Shown: positions 32,510-41,958, counted from the first letter of the stretch. The stretch: 64,000 nucleotides of DNA from Arthrobacter sp. 9V (GCF_902506065.1 NZ_LR732912.1:156529-220528), one strand, 5' to 3'. The notes: generated from the letters alone by a model not told the origin. A program made the numbers and translations.

Positions 32510-33628
32510 ATGACTACTACTGACAACGCACCGGAGGGCGTAACCCCTCGTCCGGTCGTGGACAGGCTCCCCAAGTATGCAGCTGGTAAACCCCCTGCTG
32601 CCATTGAGGGCCTCACCAGCTACAAATTGTCGTCCAACGAGAATCCGCTGCCTCCGATTCCTGCAGTGTTGCAGGCAATCGCAGGCCAGACCGACATCAA
32701 CCGCTACCCGGACCCGCTGGCAACAAAGCTTCGCAACGCCTTGGCCGGCTTCTTGGATGTTCCGGCTGACGATGTTGTCACCGGAGCCGGAAGCCTGGGA
32801 GCGCTGAACCAGATCCTGGCCACTTTCGCGGGGCAGAATGACGACGGTAAACACGACGAAGTGATTTATGCCTGGCGTTCCTTCGAGGCATACCCCATCT
32901 GTGTGGGCCTTGCCGGAGCAGCAAGTGTACAAATTCCGCTGCTCGCAGACGGACGCCATGACCTCGAAACCATGGCCGCCGCAGTGACAGTACGCACCAA
33001 AGTGATCCTGCTGTGCACACCGAACAACCCCACTGGCCCGATCCTCACGGCTGAGGAAACGGAACGCTTCATCCAAGCAGTGCCACCCAACGTAGTGGTG
33101 GTAATCGACGAGGCCTACCAGGAATTTGTGCGGGATGCCGATGCCGTGGACGGAATCAAGCTCTACCGTAAATACCCCAATGTGGTGGTGCTGAGGACGT
33201 TCTCCAAAGCACACGGCCTGGCAGGCTTGCGCGTTGGCTACAGTGTCTCCGGCCCCTTGCTGACACAGCACCTCCGTGTGACTGCCACTCCCTTTGCCGT
33301 TTCCCAAATTGCCGAACGCGCTGCCGTTGCCTCCATCGAGAATTTCGATCAGGTTGTGGAAAGGGTACAAAGCCTGGTGGATGAACGGGATCGCGTGACA
33401 GCTGGCCTGAGGGATATCGGTTGGTTCGTTCCCGAGGCCCAGGGGAACTTCGTTTGGTTGAATCTGGGTGAGCACAGCGGGGAGTTTGCTGCGTTGGCGG
33501 CAGAGCAAGCCTTGTCTGTCCGAGCCTTCGCAAACGAGGGCGTTCGGGTCAGTATTGGCGAGGTGGAAGCCAACAGCCGGTTCCTGGATCTCTGTGCAAC
33601 TTATACAAAGGCTCCGCAGGGTTCCTAG
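32510..33628 (+). CDS. Histidinol-phosphate/aromatic aminotransferase (HisC/Pat type)
   Basis: 372 residues from ATG 32510. PLP-binding Lys233 stands in RTFSKAHGLAGLRVGY; NNPTG (172-176) and DEAY are present, and the N-terminus LSSNENPLPP is typical of HisC and Pat. In actinobacteria this form commonly acts as phenylalanine/aromatic aminotransferase when a separate hisC lies in the his operon. The branched-chain 2-oxoacid dehydrogenase operon follows, which would suit an aminotransferase feeding 2-oxo acids; this link is inferred. No strong ribosome site stands before the ATG. Confidence 0.88.
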   Translation: MTTTDNAPEGVTPRPVVDRLPKYAAGKPPAAIEGLTSYKLSSNENPLPPIPAVLQAIAGQTDINRYPDPLATKLRNALAGFLDVPADDVVTGAGSLGALNQILATFAGQNDDGKHDEVIYAWRSFEAYPICVGLAGAASVQIPLLADGRHDLETMAAAVTVRTKVILLCTPNNPTGPILTAEETERFIQAVPPNVVVVIDEAYQEFVRDADAVDGIKLYRKYPNVVVLRTFSKAHGLAGLRVGYSVSGPLLTQHLRVTATPFAVSQIAERAAVASIENFDQVVERVQSLVDERDRVTAGLRDIGWFVPEAQGNFVWLNLGEHSGEFAALAAEQALSVRAFANEGVRVSIGEVEANSRFLDLCATYTKAPQGS

Positions 33629-33686
33629 CGGTTAACAAATGCGCCAACCTTACTTACTGCCGATAAAGTAAGGGACGAAAGCCAAA

Positions 33687-33728
33687 ATATATGCCCGTTC
33701 CGGAATGCATTCCGGAACGGGCATATAT
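33687..33728. promoter_or_regulatory. Perfect 42-bp palindrome before the E1alpha gene
   Basis: All 21 base pairs are complementary with no spacer; the centre is between 33707 and 33708. Each half contains TTCCGGAA, itself palindromic, so the site has four-fold repeated symmetry. The ends are ATATATGCCC and its complement. It lies 51 bp before the start codon of the E1alpha gene and 58 bp past the stop of the aminotransferase gene. It could be an operator for a multimeric regulator or a bifunctional terminator; the AT-rich ends favour an operator. Confidence 0.75.
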
Positions 33729-33779
33729 CCCAGCGACAGACATTGCCCGGCGCCCCGCCTGGGCAAGCAAGGAGACGGA

Positions 33780-34970
33780 ATGGGCTCGACACAACTGCCC
33801 CCCGGGACGGAAGAAACGCTCGCGGCAACAACCGCGGCAGCAGCCGCGCCAGGCGAACCTGTGGACATGGTGCAGTTGCTCGGTCCTGATGGGACACTTG
33901 GCTCCGATCCTGTCTTCTCGGACTACGCCAAGCGCATTGATCCCGAGAAGCTCCGTGTTTTCTACACAGACATGGCGAGGATCCGCCGCTTTGACCAGGA
34001 GGCCACCGCCCTGCAGCGCCAGGGCGAGCTTGCCCTGTGGGTTCCGCTGACCGGCCAGGAGGCCGCCCAGATCGGTTCGGGCCACGCAAGCCAGTCCCAG
34101 GACTACATCTTCCCCACCTACCGCGAACACGGCGTCGCCCTGGTCCGCAACGTGGACCTGGCCGAGCTGCTGAAGCAGTTCCGCGGTGTCTCCAACGGTG
34201 GTTGGGATCCGCGGGAGAACAACTTCCACCTGTACACGTTGGTCCTGGCAGCCCAGACGCTCCACGCTGTTGGTTATGCCATGGGTATCCAGCGGGACCA
34301 GAAGCTGGCGGCCCCGGATTCCACAGAGCCCAAGGCTGCCGTCATCGCTTACTTCGGCGACGGCGCAAGTTCTGAAGGTGACGTCCACGAGTCAATGGTC
34401 TTCGCTGCGTCGTATAACGCTCCGGTTGTGTTCTTCTGCCAGAACAACCACTGGGCCATTTCCGTGCCCACCGAGGTCCAGACCAAGGTTCCGCTGGCTA
34501 ACCGTGCCAAGGGCTATGGCTTCCCGGGAATCCGGGTGGACGGCAATGATGTCATCGCAGTCCACGCCGTTACAGAGTGGGCTCTTGAGCACGCCCGCGA
34601 GGGCCGGGGCCCTGTTCTCATTGAGGCCTACACTTACCGGGTCGGCGCACACACCACTGCCGATGATCCCACCAAGTACCGGGAATCCGCTGAGGAAGCT
34701 GCCTGGCGCGAGAAGGATCCGCTGGATCGCCTGGAAACGTACCTGCGTGCCGAAGGGTTGGCGGACGAAGCGTTCTTCGACCAAGTGAAGGCCGACGGCG
34801 ATGAACTCGCCAAATACGTCCGCAGCACAACCCATGGCTTGGAAGTCCCGGATATCCGCGACGCCTTCGCCAGCGTCTACGCCGAACAACACCCGCTGAT
34901 AGCGGAGGAACTTGCTTGGTTCGAGGAATACTCGGCAGGCTTCGAAAGTGACCAGGAGGCAGCTAACTGA
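33780..34970 (+). CDS. bkdA: Branched-chain 2-oxoacid dehydrogenase E1 alpha subunit
   Basis: 396 residues from ATG 33780, behind GGAGACG. The thiamine-diphosphate motif begins GDGASSEGDVHES (193-205) and closes at Asn222/Asn223. The conserved RYREH-like segment reads FPTYREHGVALVRN. The alpha2beta2 E1 type is used by branched-chain and some pyruvate dehydrogenases; most actinobacteria use the one-chain AceE for pyruvate, so branched-chain 2-oxo acids are the more likely substrates. The N-terminal 40 residues are a disordered Ala/Pro-rich extension. Its stop overlaps the E1beta start (TGATG). Confidence 0.88.
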   Translation: MGSTQLPPGTEETLAATTAAAAAPGEPVDMVQLLGPDGTLGSDPVFSDYAKRIDPEKLRVFYTDMARIRRFDQEATALQRQGELALWVPLTGQEAAQIGSGHASQSQDYIFPTYREHGVALVRNVDLAELLKQFRGVSNGGWDPRENNFHLYTLVLAAQTLHAVGYAMGIQRDQKLAAPDSTEPKAAVIAYFGDGASSEGDVHESMVFAASYNAPVVFFCQNNHWAISVPTEVQTKVPLANRAKGYGFPGIRVDGNDVIAVHAVTEWALEHAREGRGPVLIEAYTYRVGAHTTADDPTKYRESAEEAAWREKDPLDRLETYLRAEGLADEAFFDQVKADGDELAKYVRSTTHGLEVPDIRDAFASVYAEQHPLIAEELAWFEEYSAGFESDQEAAN

Positions 34971-35950
34971 TGGCAACAATGACCATTGCGAAGGCCATCA
35001 ACGAGGGTCTCCGGGCATCGCTGACGAACAACCCCAAGTCCTTGTTGATGGGCGAGGACATCGGGCATTTGGGCGGTGTTTACCGGGTCACTGATGGCTT
35101 GATCAAGGAGTTCGGCGACGAACGCGTCCTGGACACCCCGTTGGCTGAATCCGGCATCGTCGGCACCGCCATTGGCTTGGCGCTACGCGGATACTTGCCG
35201 GTGTGTGAGATCCAGTTCGACGGCTTCGTCTACCCGGCCTTCAACCAGATCACCACCCAGCTGGCCAAGATCCACGCCCGCAGCCTGGGCAAGCTAACGG
35301 TTCCTGTGGTCATCCGAATTCCTTACGGCGGAGGCATTGGCTCAATCGAGCATCACTCCGAGTCACCGGAAGCCCTGTTCGCCCACACTGCGGGTTTGCG
35401 CATCATTTCGCCTTCCAACGCGCATGACGCCTACTGGATGATCCAGAAGGCCATTGAGTGCCAGGATCCTGTCATCTTCTTTGAGCCCAAGCGCCGTTAC
35501 TGGCTCAAGGGCGAGGTGGATGTTGAGAACGCCGGTCTTTCCGAGGATCCTTTCAAAGCGCACGTTGTCCGTGAAGGTACGGACGCAACGATCGTGGCCT
35601 ATGGTCCGCTGGTGCCGGTGGCACTGGCGGCCGCCAACGCAGCCACCGAGGACGGTCGGAGCATTGAAGTGATCGATCTCCGCTCCATCTCGCCTTTGGA
35701 CTTCGACACCGTTGAAGCGTCTGTGAAGAAGACCGGCCGGTTGATCGTTGCCCATGAGGCCCCCACTTTTGGCGGCATCGGTGGCGAGATCGCTGCCCGC
35801 ATCAGCGAACGGGCATTCCTGCACCTGGAGGCACCCGTCATTCGAGTTGGCGGATTCCACATGCCGTACCCCGTGGCCAAGGTGGAGGAGGACTACTTGC
35901 CGGATATCGACAAGATCCTTGAGGCGCTCGACCGCTCCTTGTCCTACTAA
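34970..35950 (+). CDS. bkdB: Branched-chain 2-oxoacid dehydrogenase E1 beta subunit
   Basis: A 326-residue transketolase-like subunit: MGEDIGHLGGVYRVTDGL, PLAESGIVGTAIGLA with the Glu that activates thiamine, and the C-terminal domain with EVIDLRSISPLDFDTV. Length and motifs are as usual. It is coupled to the alpha subunit by a one-base overlap. E2 follows after 116 bp, in which TTGTCCTACTA is duplicated. Confidence 0.9.
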   Translation: MATMTIAKAINEGLRASLTNNPKSLLMGEDIGHLGGVYRVTDGLIKEFGDERVLDTPLAESGIVGTAIGLALRGYLPVCEIQFDGFVYPAFNQITTQLAKIHARSLGKLTVPVVIRIPYGGGIGSIEHHSESPEALFAHTAGLRIISPSNAHDAYWMIQKAIECQDPVIFFEPKRRYWLKGEVDVENAGLSEDPFKAHVVREGTDATIVAYGPLVPVALAAANAATEDGRSIEVIDLRSISPLDFDTVEASVKKTGRLIVAHEAPTFGGIGGEIAARISERAFLHLEAPVIRVGGFHMPYPVAKVEEDYLPDIDKILEALDRSLSY

Positions 35951-36066
35951 ATCGTTGTCCTACTAGAACTGCCGGTTCCACCAGGACCGTCCGTTCACCG
36001 CCGTCCTACCAACCGCCCTGATCCAGCCAGGCATCACTGCCAGGTGACCGGAAATCGAGGACCACT

Positions 36067-37614
36067 GTGACTGTAAAGAAATTCAATCTGCCGGACGTCG
36101 GCGAAGGCCTGACCGAAGCCGAGGTAGTGGCTTGGAAGGTCAAGCCGGGCGACGTCGTTGCCATCAATGACGTCCTGTGCGAGATCGAGACCGCCAAGTC
36201 CCTCGTTGAGCTCCCCTCGCCTTTTGCGGGCACAGTCACCGAACTGCTGGTTGAGGAAGGTATCACCGTTGAGGTCGGCACGGCAATCATTGCTGTTTCC
36301 GAAGGACAAGACGGAGATGCTGCGCCGGTGACCCCGTCTGCGACGGTGACGCCGGCTGCTCCGGAGGCACCCGCCGTCGAGATGCCCCTCTACGGCAAGC
36401 TGCCTGCCGATGACGACGGCGACGATAACCGTCCGGCCGGCGGCCCGCTGGTGGGTTCCGGACCCAAGGCCGACGCCGTCAAGCGGCGCGCGCGCAAACG
36501 CCCGGCCGGGACGGCGGTTGAGGCAACTTCAATTGCCGAGAATGCGGAAGGCACCGTCCAGGACCATCAGGCAGTACTGGAAGCCAAAGCGGCCGAAACC
36601 CCGGCTGCGCACCGCACGACGACGGCCCCCGTCGTCGCCGCCCCGGCCCCCGAGGCGCCCCAAACTGCGGCTTCGCGTGGAGCCGCCATCAGCGGAACCA
36701 TCAGTGGCTTGGTGAACAAGGTCCTTGCAAAGCCTCCGGTGCGCAAATTCGCTCGCGACCTTGGAATCGACCTCGCCGATGTTGTGCCCACCGGCCAACG
36801 CGGCGAAGTAACCCGCGAGGACCTGGTGAGCTATCAGGCCCAACGGGATGCTGAGCATGACCAGGCGGACAGCTTCTGGGGCGCTTCCAAGAAACCGCAG
36901 GATCAGCGGGTGGAGCGGATGCCGGTCAAGGGCGTGCGTAAGGCCACTGCCAAGGCCATGGTGGATTCGGCCTTCTCGGCTCCGCACGTCAGCATTTTCG
37001 TGGACGTGGATGCCAGCCGGACCATGGAGTTCGTCAAACGCCTGAAGGTCTCCCGTGACTTCGAAGGCATCAAAGTTTCACCGCTGCTCATTCTTGCCAA
37101 AGCAGTCATTTGGGCCGCGGCACGCAACCCCAGCGTCAATGCCACTTGGGTGGAAAACGCCGATGGCAAGGGTGGCGCGGAGATCCAGGTGAAGCATTAC
37201 ATGAACCTGGGCATTGCTGCCGCAACTCCTCGCGGCCTCATGGTCCCCAACATCAAGGACGCCCAGGATCTGTCCCTCAAGGAATTGGCGCTGGCCCTCA
37301 ACGAGTTGGCAACCAAGGCCCGGGCAGGGAAGACGCAACCGGCTGAGATGCAGGGTGGAAGCCTTACCATCACCAACATCGGCGCCCTCGGTATTGACAC
37401 GGGAACGCCCATCATCAACCCCGGCGAAGTAGCCATCATTGCGTTCGGAACCATCAAGCAGAAGCCTTGGGTCCTGGACGGGGAGGTCATTCCGCGCTGG
37501 ATCACCACCCTCGGCGGTTCTTTCGACCACCGCGTGGTGGACGGGGACCTGTCCGCGCGGTTCATGGCTGACGTTGCTTCCATTCTCGAAGAACCGGCGC
37601 TCCTGCTTGACTGA
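36067..37614 (+). CDS. bkdC: Dihydrolipoamide acyltransferase (E2)
   Basis: 515 residues from GTG 36067. One lipoyl domain with Lys44 ([11 protein letters not shown]), an Ala/Pro-rich linker, a peripheral-subunit-binding domain around [20 protein letters not shown], a second linker and the catalytic domain ending with His488 and Asp492 (DHRVVDG). It transfers the acyl group from E1 to CoA. There is no E3 gene (lipoamide dehydrogenase) in the window, so the complex must use an E3 encoded elsewhere. Confidence 0.93.
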   Translation: MTVKKFNLPDVGEGLTEAEVVAWKVKPGDVVAINDVLCEIETAKSLVELPSPFAGTVTELLVEEGITVEVGTAIIAVSEGQDGDAAPVTPSATVTPAAPEAPAVEMPLYGKLPADDDGDDNRPAGGPLVGSGPKADAVKRRARKRPAGTAVEATSIAENAEGTVQDHQAVLEAKAAETPAAHRTTTAPVVAAPAPEAPQTAASRGAAISGTISGLVNKVLAKPPVRKFARDLGIDLADVVPTGQRGEVTREDLVSYQAQRDAEHDQADSFWGASKKPQDQRVERMPVKGVRKATAKAMVDSAFSAPHVSIFVDVDASRTMEFVKRLKVSRDFEGIKVSPLLILAKAVIWAAARNPSVNATWVENADGKGGAEIQVKHYMNLGIAAATPRGLMVPNIKDAQDLSLKELALALNELATKARAGKTQPAEMQGGSLTITNIGALGIDTGTPIINPGEVAIIAFGTIKQKPWVLDGEVIPRWITTLGGSFDHRVVDGDLSARFMADVASILEEPALLLD

Positions 37615-37693
37615 CGGGCAAGCCCGGCCGCCGGCAGCAACTGGAACTGCGGCAGTAGCCGGGACTTCAGCAGCCGCCAAGGAAACCGGTCAC

Positions 37694-38305
37694 GTGGCCC
37701 CTCAGTTTGTGACAGGGCCTTGGCGCACGGTTGCCCGCGTCCTGACGGAAGTCTTCCAGCCGCCGGTTGTCGTGTTGGTTCTCTTGCTGATCAGCCCTGC
37801 CCCGGAACCTGGGTTCCCGGGGACCATATGGTTCGGGCTGCTGGCGGCGATGTTCGTCTGCGTGCTGCCGTTGGCTTATGTCCTGGTGATGGTGAAGCTG
37901 GGCAGGATCACGGACCACCATGTCAGTGACCGCCGTCAGAGGCCGGCGCTGCTTCTGATGACGCTGGGCTCAGTGCTGGTTGGTTTGCTCGTGCTGCACT
38001 TACTCAACGGGCCTGTGAGTGTCACGGTGATGATCATCGCGCTCATAGGAGGCATCGGGGTACTGGCCGTGGTCAGTGCCTTCTGGAAAATGAGCGGGCA
38101 CGCCTCGGCCCTGGCGGCAGCAGTGGTGATAGTCATCCTCATGTTCGGGCCGGCCTGGCTCCCTCTGCTGCTCCTTGTGCCGGCTGTCGGCTGGTCGCGG
38201 CTGGTTTTGCGGGCCCATACCCTTGCCCAGGTCATTGCAGGCTCGTTGTTTGGAGGCGTTGTGATCGCAGGCCTGTGGTGGTTGCTGCGGGAATGGATGC
38301 TCTAG
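37694..38305 (+). CDS. PAP2-like membrane phosphatase
   Basis: About 203 residues from GTG 37694, with AAGGAAA before it. Six hydrophobic helices. Reduced PAP2 motifs are visible: DRRQRPALLL for the KxxxxxxRP box and SRLVLRAHTLAQVIAGSLFG for the third box (SR...H). The middle SGH motif is not clear (KMSGHASA may be it). It probably acts on lipid phosphates at the membrane, or is a degenerate family member. It follows E2 closely and may be cotranscribed. Confidence 0.72.
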   Translation: MAPQFVTGPWRTVARVLTEVFQPPVVVLVLLLISPAPEPGFPGTIWFGLLAAMFVCVLPLAYVLVMVKLGRITDHHVSDRRQRPALLLMTLGSVLVGLLVLHLLNGPVSVTVMIIALIGGIGVLAVVSAFWKMSGHASALAAAVVIVILMFGPAWLPLLLLVPAVGWSRLVLRAHTLAQVIAGSLFGGVVIAGLWWLLREWML

Positions 38306-38338
38306 CTAGCTGCCGATGCCCTCGAGTTCGCCATTGCC

Positions 38339-39388
38339 TCAATCGCTGAGAGTCGCGGTTTGACCACCCCGTACCACCCTCGTGGGAGCGGGACGGTCAA
38401 CCACCAGCTCCGGGATGGAGTTCGCGCGAAATTCGAGCCGATCACGGGAGCCCGCGCCGGAGAAGCTCCCCACGGCGGGGGCTCCAACGAGCTCTGCACC
38501 TGCTGAGGTGGCCAGCCGGAAGCAACGCTCCAACTCGGCATCGGTGGATGCTCCTGTTCGGTATCCCAGCAGATGTGCGCGATCCATCATGCTGCCCGTG
38601 CCGAACGGTGACCAAGCATCGCGGACTCCGTCCGAGCCGAGGGCAACCTGAACCCCGTGCCTTTCCATGAGGTCCAGATCCGGTACGGGGTCGGCTCCCA
38701 GTGCGCAGGTAGCCATCCAGATTCCGGCCTCGGCCAAGGCGTCCAATGTAGGTCCGATGCCGGGTTGTGAGGCATCGCAGAGCGCAAAACCGTGCCCGAT
38801 GTTGACTCTTCCCTGCATGCCTTCATCCACTGTGCGTTGTGCGATGACACGGAGCTGCGCCAGCCCTTTGGCGCCGTCGTCGTGCAGGTGTATATCCAGA
38901 TTCCTGCCATGTTTGTTTGCCAGTCCGTAGACGGCATCCAGATGTCCGTGCAGGTCTCCGTCCAGCGATTCAGGGTCTATGCCACCTACAAGGTCCGCGC
39001 CTTCGGACAGGGAGGCCTCCATGAGATCGAGCGTGCCTGGGTTGCTCAGCAGGCCAAACTGCGGGAATGCCACCACCTGGACGTCCAGGAATGGGGCCAG
39101 GCGCTCAGCCGCTGCACGGACACCGTGAATGTTACTGAGGCCGATTTGCGGCGCTACGTCAACGTGGGCCCGCATTGCCATGGTCCCGTTAAGGACAGCG
39201 TGCTTCATCAAGGCATAAGCCCGCTCCTCCACACTGTCCTGGTATGCGAGCTGCGCGCGGAGGTCGTTTCCGATCAGGTCCGTCAGCGTGCGCGCAGGTG
39301 TGCGGGACAGCCAGCCCGAGCCCCAGGTGGTCTTGTCCGGGTGGATATGCGCGTCCACAAAACCCGGGGTGGCCAGTAGCGTAGTCAT
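38339..39388 (-). CDS. Amidohydrolase, cytosine-deaminase-like, lacking the N-terminal beta domain
   Basis: 349 residues from ATG 39388 behind AAAGGATT. The metal ligands His14 and His16 (VDAHIHPDKT) stand almost at the N-terminus, so the small beta domain that normally precedes the barrel is missing; later sites DIHLHDDG, IGHGFAL and ALGSDGVRD are in place. The pattern is close to cytosine deaminase and TRZ/ATZ-like deaminases. A long TIM barrel remains, so it may be active on a cyclic amine or amide. Divergent from the APC permease, which probably imports the substrate. Confidence 0.82.
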   Translation of the reverse strand: MTTLLATPGFVDAHIHPDKTTWGSGWLSRTPARTLTDLIGNDLRAQLAYQDSVEERAYALMKHAVLNGTMAMRAHVDVAPQIGLSNIHGVRAAAERLAPFLDVQVVAFPQFGLLSNPGTLDLMEASLSEGADLVGGIDPESLDGDLHGHLDAVYGLANKHGRNLDIHLHDDGAKGLAQLRVIAQRTVDEGMQGRVNIGHGFALCDASQPGIGPTLDALAEAGIWMATCALGADPVPDLDLMERHGVQVALGSDGVRDAWSPFGTGSMMDRAHLLGYRTGASTDAELERCFRLATSAGAELVGAPAVGSFSGAGSRDRLEFRANSIPELVVDRPAPTRVVRGGQTATLSD

Positions 39389-39414
39389 CTGAATCCTTTC
39401 GCAAAGTCCACCAA

Positions 39415-39521
39415 GGTATACCAAATATTCGGAGTGGAGTGAAAGTCGCTCTCCAGACCCTCATTAGTCGGGGGTGCAATCTGAAGGAAAGCGAGCTGAT
39501 CGGAATGTTTGGGATACCAAA
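39415..39521. promoter_or_regulatory. Two similar sites in the divergent amidohydrolase-permease region
   Basis: GGTATACCAAA at 39415-39425 (with the palindrome GGTATACC) and GGGATACCAAA at 39511-39521, 96 bp apart, one before each gene. They resemble GntR/FCD half sites. No regulator gene lies beside them. Confidence 0.4.
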
Positions 39522-39601
39522 ACCTATACAGGACCGCTTGGGCGACTTACTCTAATGAACAAGATTCATTTATGTGACCCCCATCGCATCGAGGAGAACC
39601 C

Positions 39602-41065
39602 GTGAGCATCACTGGAAGAAGCACAATGGATGGCCCGCAATCGGCCCCCACGCCCAAATCGGCCCCCACACTCAAACGCGTCCTGGGTTTGCCTTCACTC
39701 ATCGCGTTCGGCCTGACCTCCATGGGGATCCTGTCCGTCGTGGCGGTCTACGGGGCGGGGACGGAGATCAGCGATGGGCATTTGCCGGCCGCATATGTGG
39801 CTGCCTTGGTGGCGATGCTGTTCACCGCGCATAGCTATGGCCAGATGGCCAAGCACGTCCCAGTAACAGGAGGGGCCTATGCCTACGCTTCGCGGGCCTT
39901 CGGCAGCCCTGTGGGATTCATGGTGGGTTGGGCCATGATGCTGGACTACTTGTTCCTGCCTATGGTGAACTTCCTGCTCTTCGGCCTGTATCTCAACAGC
40001 TTGGTGCCCGTGATACCGCCGCAACTCGCAGTCCTCCTCTGCCTTTTGGTGGTGGGACTCTTCAGTGTGATCGGCGTTGCCTGGATCAAGAAGATGAACA
40101 TCGTGGTGGTGGCGGCCTCGGTCCTGGTGATTCTGGTGTTCCTTGTCCTGGCTGTGGTCAACGCCCCAGAGCTGTCCTTCGACAATATTGCCCGGCCCCT
40201 GACTTTGGGGGAGGGCGGAGTTGCCCCGGTGATGGCGGCCGCGGCTATTGTGGCCTTCGCATTCCTGGGATTCGATGGCGTTTCCACCCTCTCCGAAGAG
40301 ACCCGCAATCCCAGGCGCGATGTGCCGCGGGGCATCATTCTGTCAACGCTTTTTGCCGGCTTGGGCTATACCCTGTTTTCCGTGGCCGGAAGCCTGATCG
40401 CTCCGGAGTGGAGATCAATTGTGAACCTCGATGCCGCGGGAACCGAACTTATGCAGCGCGCCGGAGGGGACGTGCTCATGGTGGTGTTCGTGATCGTGAA
40501 CCTGGGCGGGCTGGTTCTTTGCGGCACGGCTGCCCAAATGAGCGTCAGCCGTGTCATCTATGCAATGGGTAGGGACAGGATCCTGCCCGGCACCCTGGCG
40601 CGGCTGCACCCGCGATTCCGTACTCCATATTTCGCAGCGATGCTGGTCTCCGCCGTGTCCTTGATCGCGCTTGTCATCACGCTGGAACAGGCGGTCTACA
40701 TGATCAACTTCGGGGCGCTGGTTGCTTTCGCTGTGGTGAACCTGGCAACCATCAAGGTGGTGTTCTTCGACCTGCGAAAGCGAGGAACAGCTGGGATGGT
40801 GCGTAACCTGGCCATGCCGCTGCTCGGTTTTGCCTTCATCGCCTGGCTATGGACGTCGCTGGCATGGTTCACTTACCTGCTGGGCGCCGCCTGGCTTGCT
40901 GTAGGAGCAGTCATTTTCCTGCTGCGCAGGCGGAAAGCGGGAGGGCAGATGGCCCTGAACTTCGACGACGGCGCTGTCCCCGACGGCACGGTCGCGGACG
41001 ACGGCGCGGCCTCCACGGGACAAATGCCGGGTGGGCGCGAGGGCGCTAGAACGCCGGGTAACTGA
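39602..41065 (+). CDS. APC-family amino acid/amine permease
   Basis: 487 residues from GTG 39602, behind GAGGAGA. Twelve predicted helices, with the first helix region LPSLIAFGLTSMGILSVVAVYG and the APC signature around GGAYAYASRAFGSPVGFMVG. The likeness is to putrescine/ethanolamine-type importers. The divergent position to an amidohydrolase points to a nitrogen heterocycle or amine as substrate, which is an inference. Ends 20 bp inside the convergent small gene. Confidence 0.88.
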   Translation: MSITGRSTMDGPQSAPTPKSAPTLKRVLGLPSLIAFGLTSMGILSVVAVYGAGTEISDGHLPAAYVAALVAMLFTAHSYGQMAKHVPVTGGAYAYASRAFGSPVGFMVGWAMMLDYLFLPMVNFLLFGLYLNSLVPVIPPQLAVLLCLLVVGLFSVIGVAWIKKMNIVVVAASVLVILVFLVLAVVNAPELSFDNIARPLTLGEGGVAPVMAAAAIVAFAFLGFDGVSTLSEETRNPRRDVPRGIILSTLFAGLGYTLFSVAGSLIAPEWRSIVNLDAAGTELMQRAGGDVLMVVFVIVNLGGLVLCGTAAQMSVSRVIYAMGRDRILPGTLARLHPRFRTPYFAAMLVSAVSLIALVITLEQAVYMINFGALVAFAVVNLATIKVVFFDLRKRGTAGMVRNLAMPLLGFAFIAWLWTSLAWFTYLLGAAWLAVGAVIFLLRRRKAGGQMALNFDDGAVPDGTVADDGAASTGQMPGGREGARTPGN

Positions 41066-41384
41066 CCAGCAGAGCCTGAAGTTCCGTCGTCGACATGTGG
41101 TTTGCCATCTCAACGCTGATGCCCATGGCGACGGCGGCTACGGTAACCATGGCCACGCAGGCCACGGACAGGAAGCGCCAGTCCTTCCGGAAGACGCTGC
41201 CGAATGTCTCGGGCATCTCAAGGCTGGGGGAGATCATGTTGGGGGCGCTGTCCCAGGAGCCGTCGTCGAGCATGGCGATGATGCGGTCATTGCCCCGGTC
41301 GTAGCGCATGGTGCTGATGTGGTTGCCGTGGCGGGCAAGCAGGATGTCGTGTCCCACGCGCTGGCGCGGCTGCAAAGTAAGCAA
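41046..41384 (-). CDS. Small single-helix membrane protein
   Basis: 112 residues from a TTG at 41384 that follows AGGGGA at the right distance; a GTG at 41423 would give 125. The first 60 residues are soluble with alternating strands (GHDILLARHGNHISTMRYDR), then there is one hydrophobic helix (LSVACVAMVTVAAVAMGI) and a short C-terminal tail. I do not recognise the family. It overlaps the permease 3' end by 20 bp. Confidence 0.6.
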   Translation of the reverse strand: MLTLQPRQRVGHDILLARHGNHISTMRYDRGNDRIIAMLDDGSWDSAPNMISPSLEMPETFGSVFRKDWRFLSVACVAMVTVAAVAMGISVEMANHMSTTELQALLVSYPAF

Positions 41385-41487
41385 GAAATGATCCCCTGAA
41401 GTCAGTAAGTGGAGGTGGCGCACGCCATTGGGGGCATCTCGATTTTATAACGATGACTTCGGGGATCCTGCCCAAAAGACGCCAAAT

Positions 41488-41511
41488 GCCGGGTGAGGCT
41501 CCCCACCCGGC
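41488..41511 (-). terminator. Terminator of the universal stress protein unit
   Basis: Stem GCCGGGTG / CACCCGGC with an 8-base loop, 19 bp past the stop codon. On the minus strand it is followed by ATTTGGCGTCTTTTGG, which is T-rich. Confidence 0.75.
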
Positions 41512-41529
41512 GGCGTGATTCAGCTCGCT

Positions 41530-41958
41530 CTACGGCTGGTCGGTCTTGGCAATATAGACATCGCACGGCGCGGTGTGGGCAACCGTGTTGGCGACGCTCC
41601 CAAGCACACGGCCCAAGCCCTGCATGCGGCGATTACCCACCACGATCAGACGGGCATCCTGTACTTCGGCTTCCTTGACCAGCGCTTCCCCGGGCTTGCC
41701 ACGGGCTGCAGAGTAAGTGACCTCAAGGCGGTCATCAGCCAAGCGTTCGGCTACCGCGCGGGCCACGGCTTCAGCCTCGGCGGCGTCAGAGACGATCCAC
41801 TTGTCGGTGCCGATTTCAACAACTTCCGTCCGGTTGCTGTCGAAGGCGCTCACCACGCGGAGGTTGGCTCCAAGTCCGATCGCCAACTTCTGGGCAGCCT
41901 GTGCTGCCCTCATCGCGGTTTCGCTGCCGTCGACTCCGACGATCACAACTCCGGTCAT
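41530..41958 (-). CDS. Universal stress protein (UspA family)
   Basis: 142 residues, one Usp domain. Starts VVIVGVDGSETAMRAAQAA; the ATP-binding motif is VVGNRRMQGLGRVLGSVAN (G-2x-G-9x-G-S pattern). Overlaps the end of the upstream aminotransferase gene by four bases. Usp proteins bind ATP and are made under stress; a link to the aminotransferase is not known. Confidence 0.9.
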   Translation of the reverse strand: MTGVVIVGVDGSETAMRAAQAAQKLAIGLGANLRVVSAFDSNRTEVVEIGTDKWIVSDAAEAEAVARAVAERLADDRLEVTYSAARGKPGEALVKEAEVQDARLIVVGNRRMQGLGRVLGSVANTVAHTAPCDVYIAKTDQP

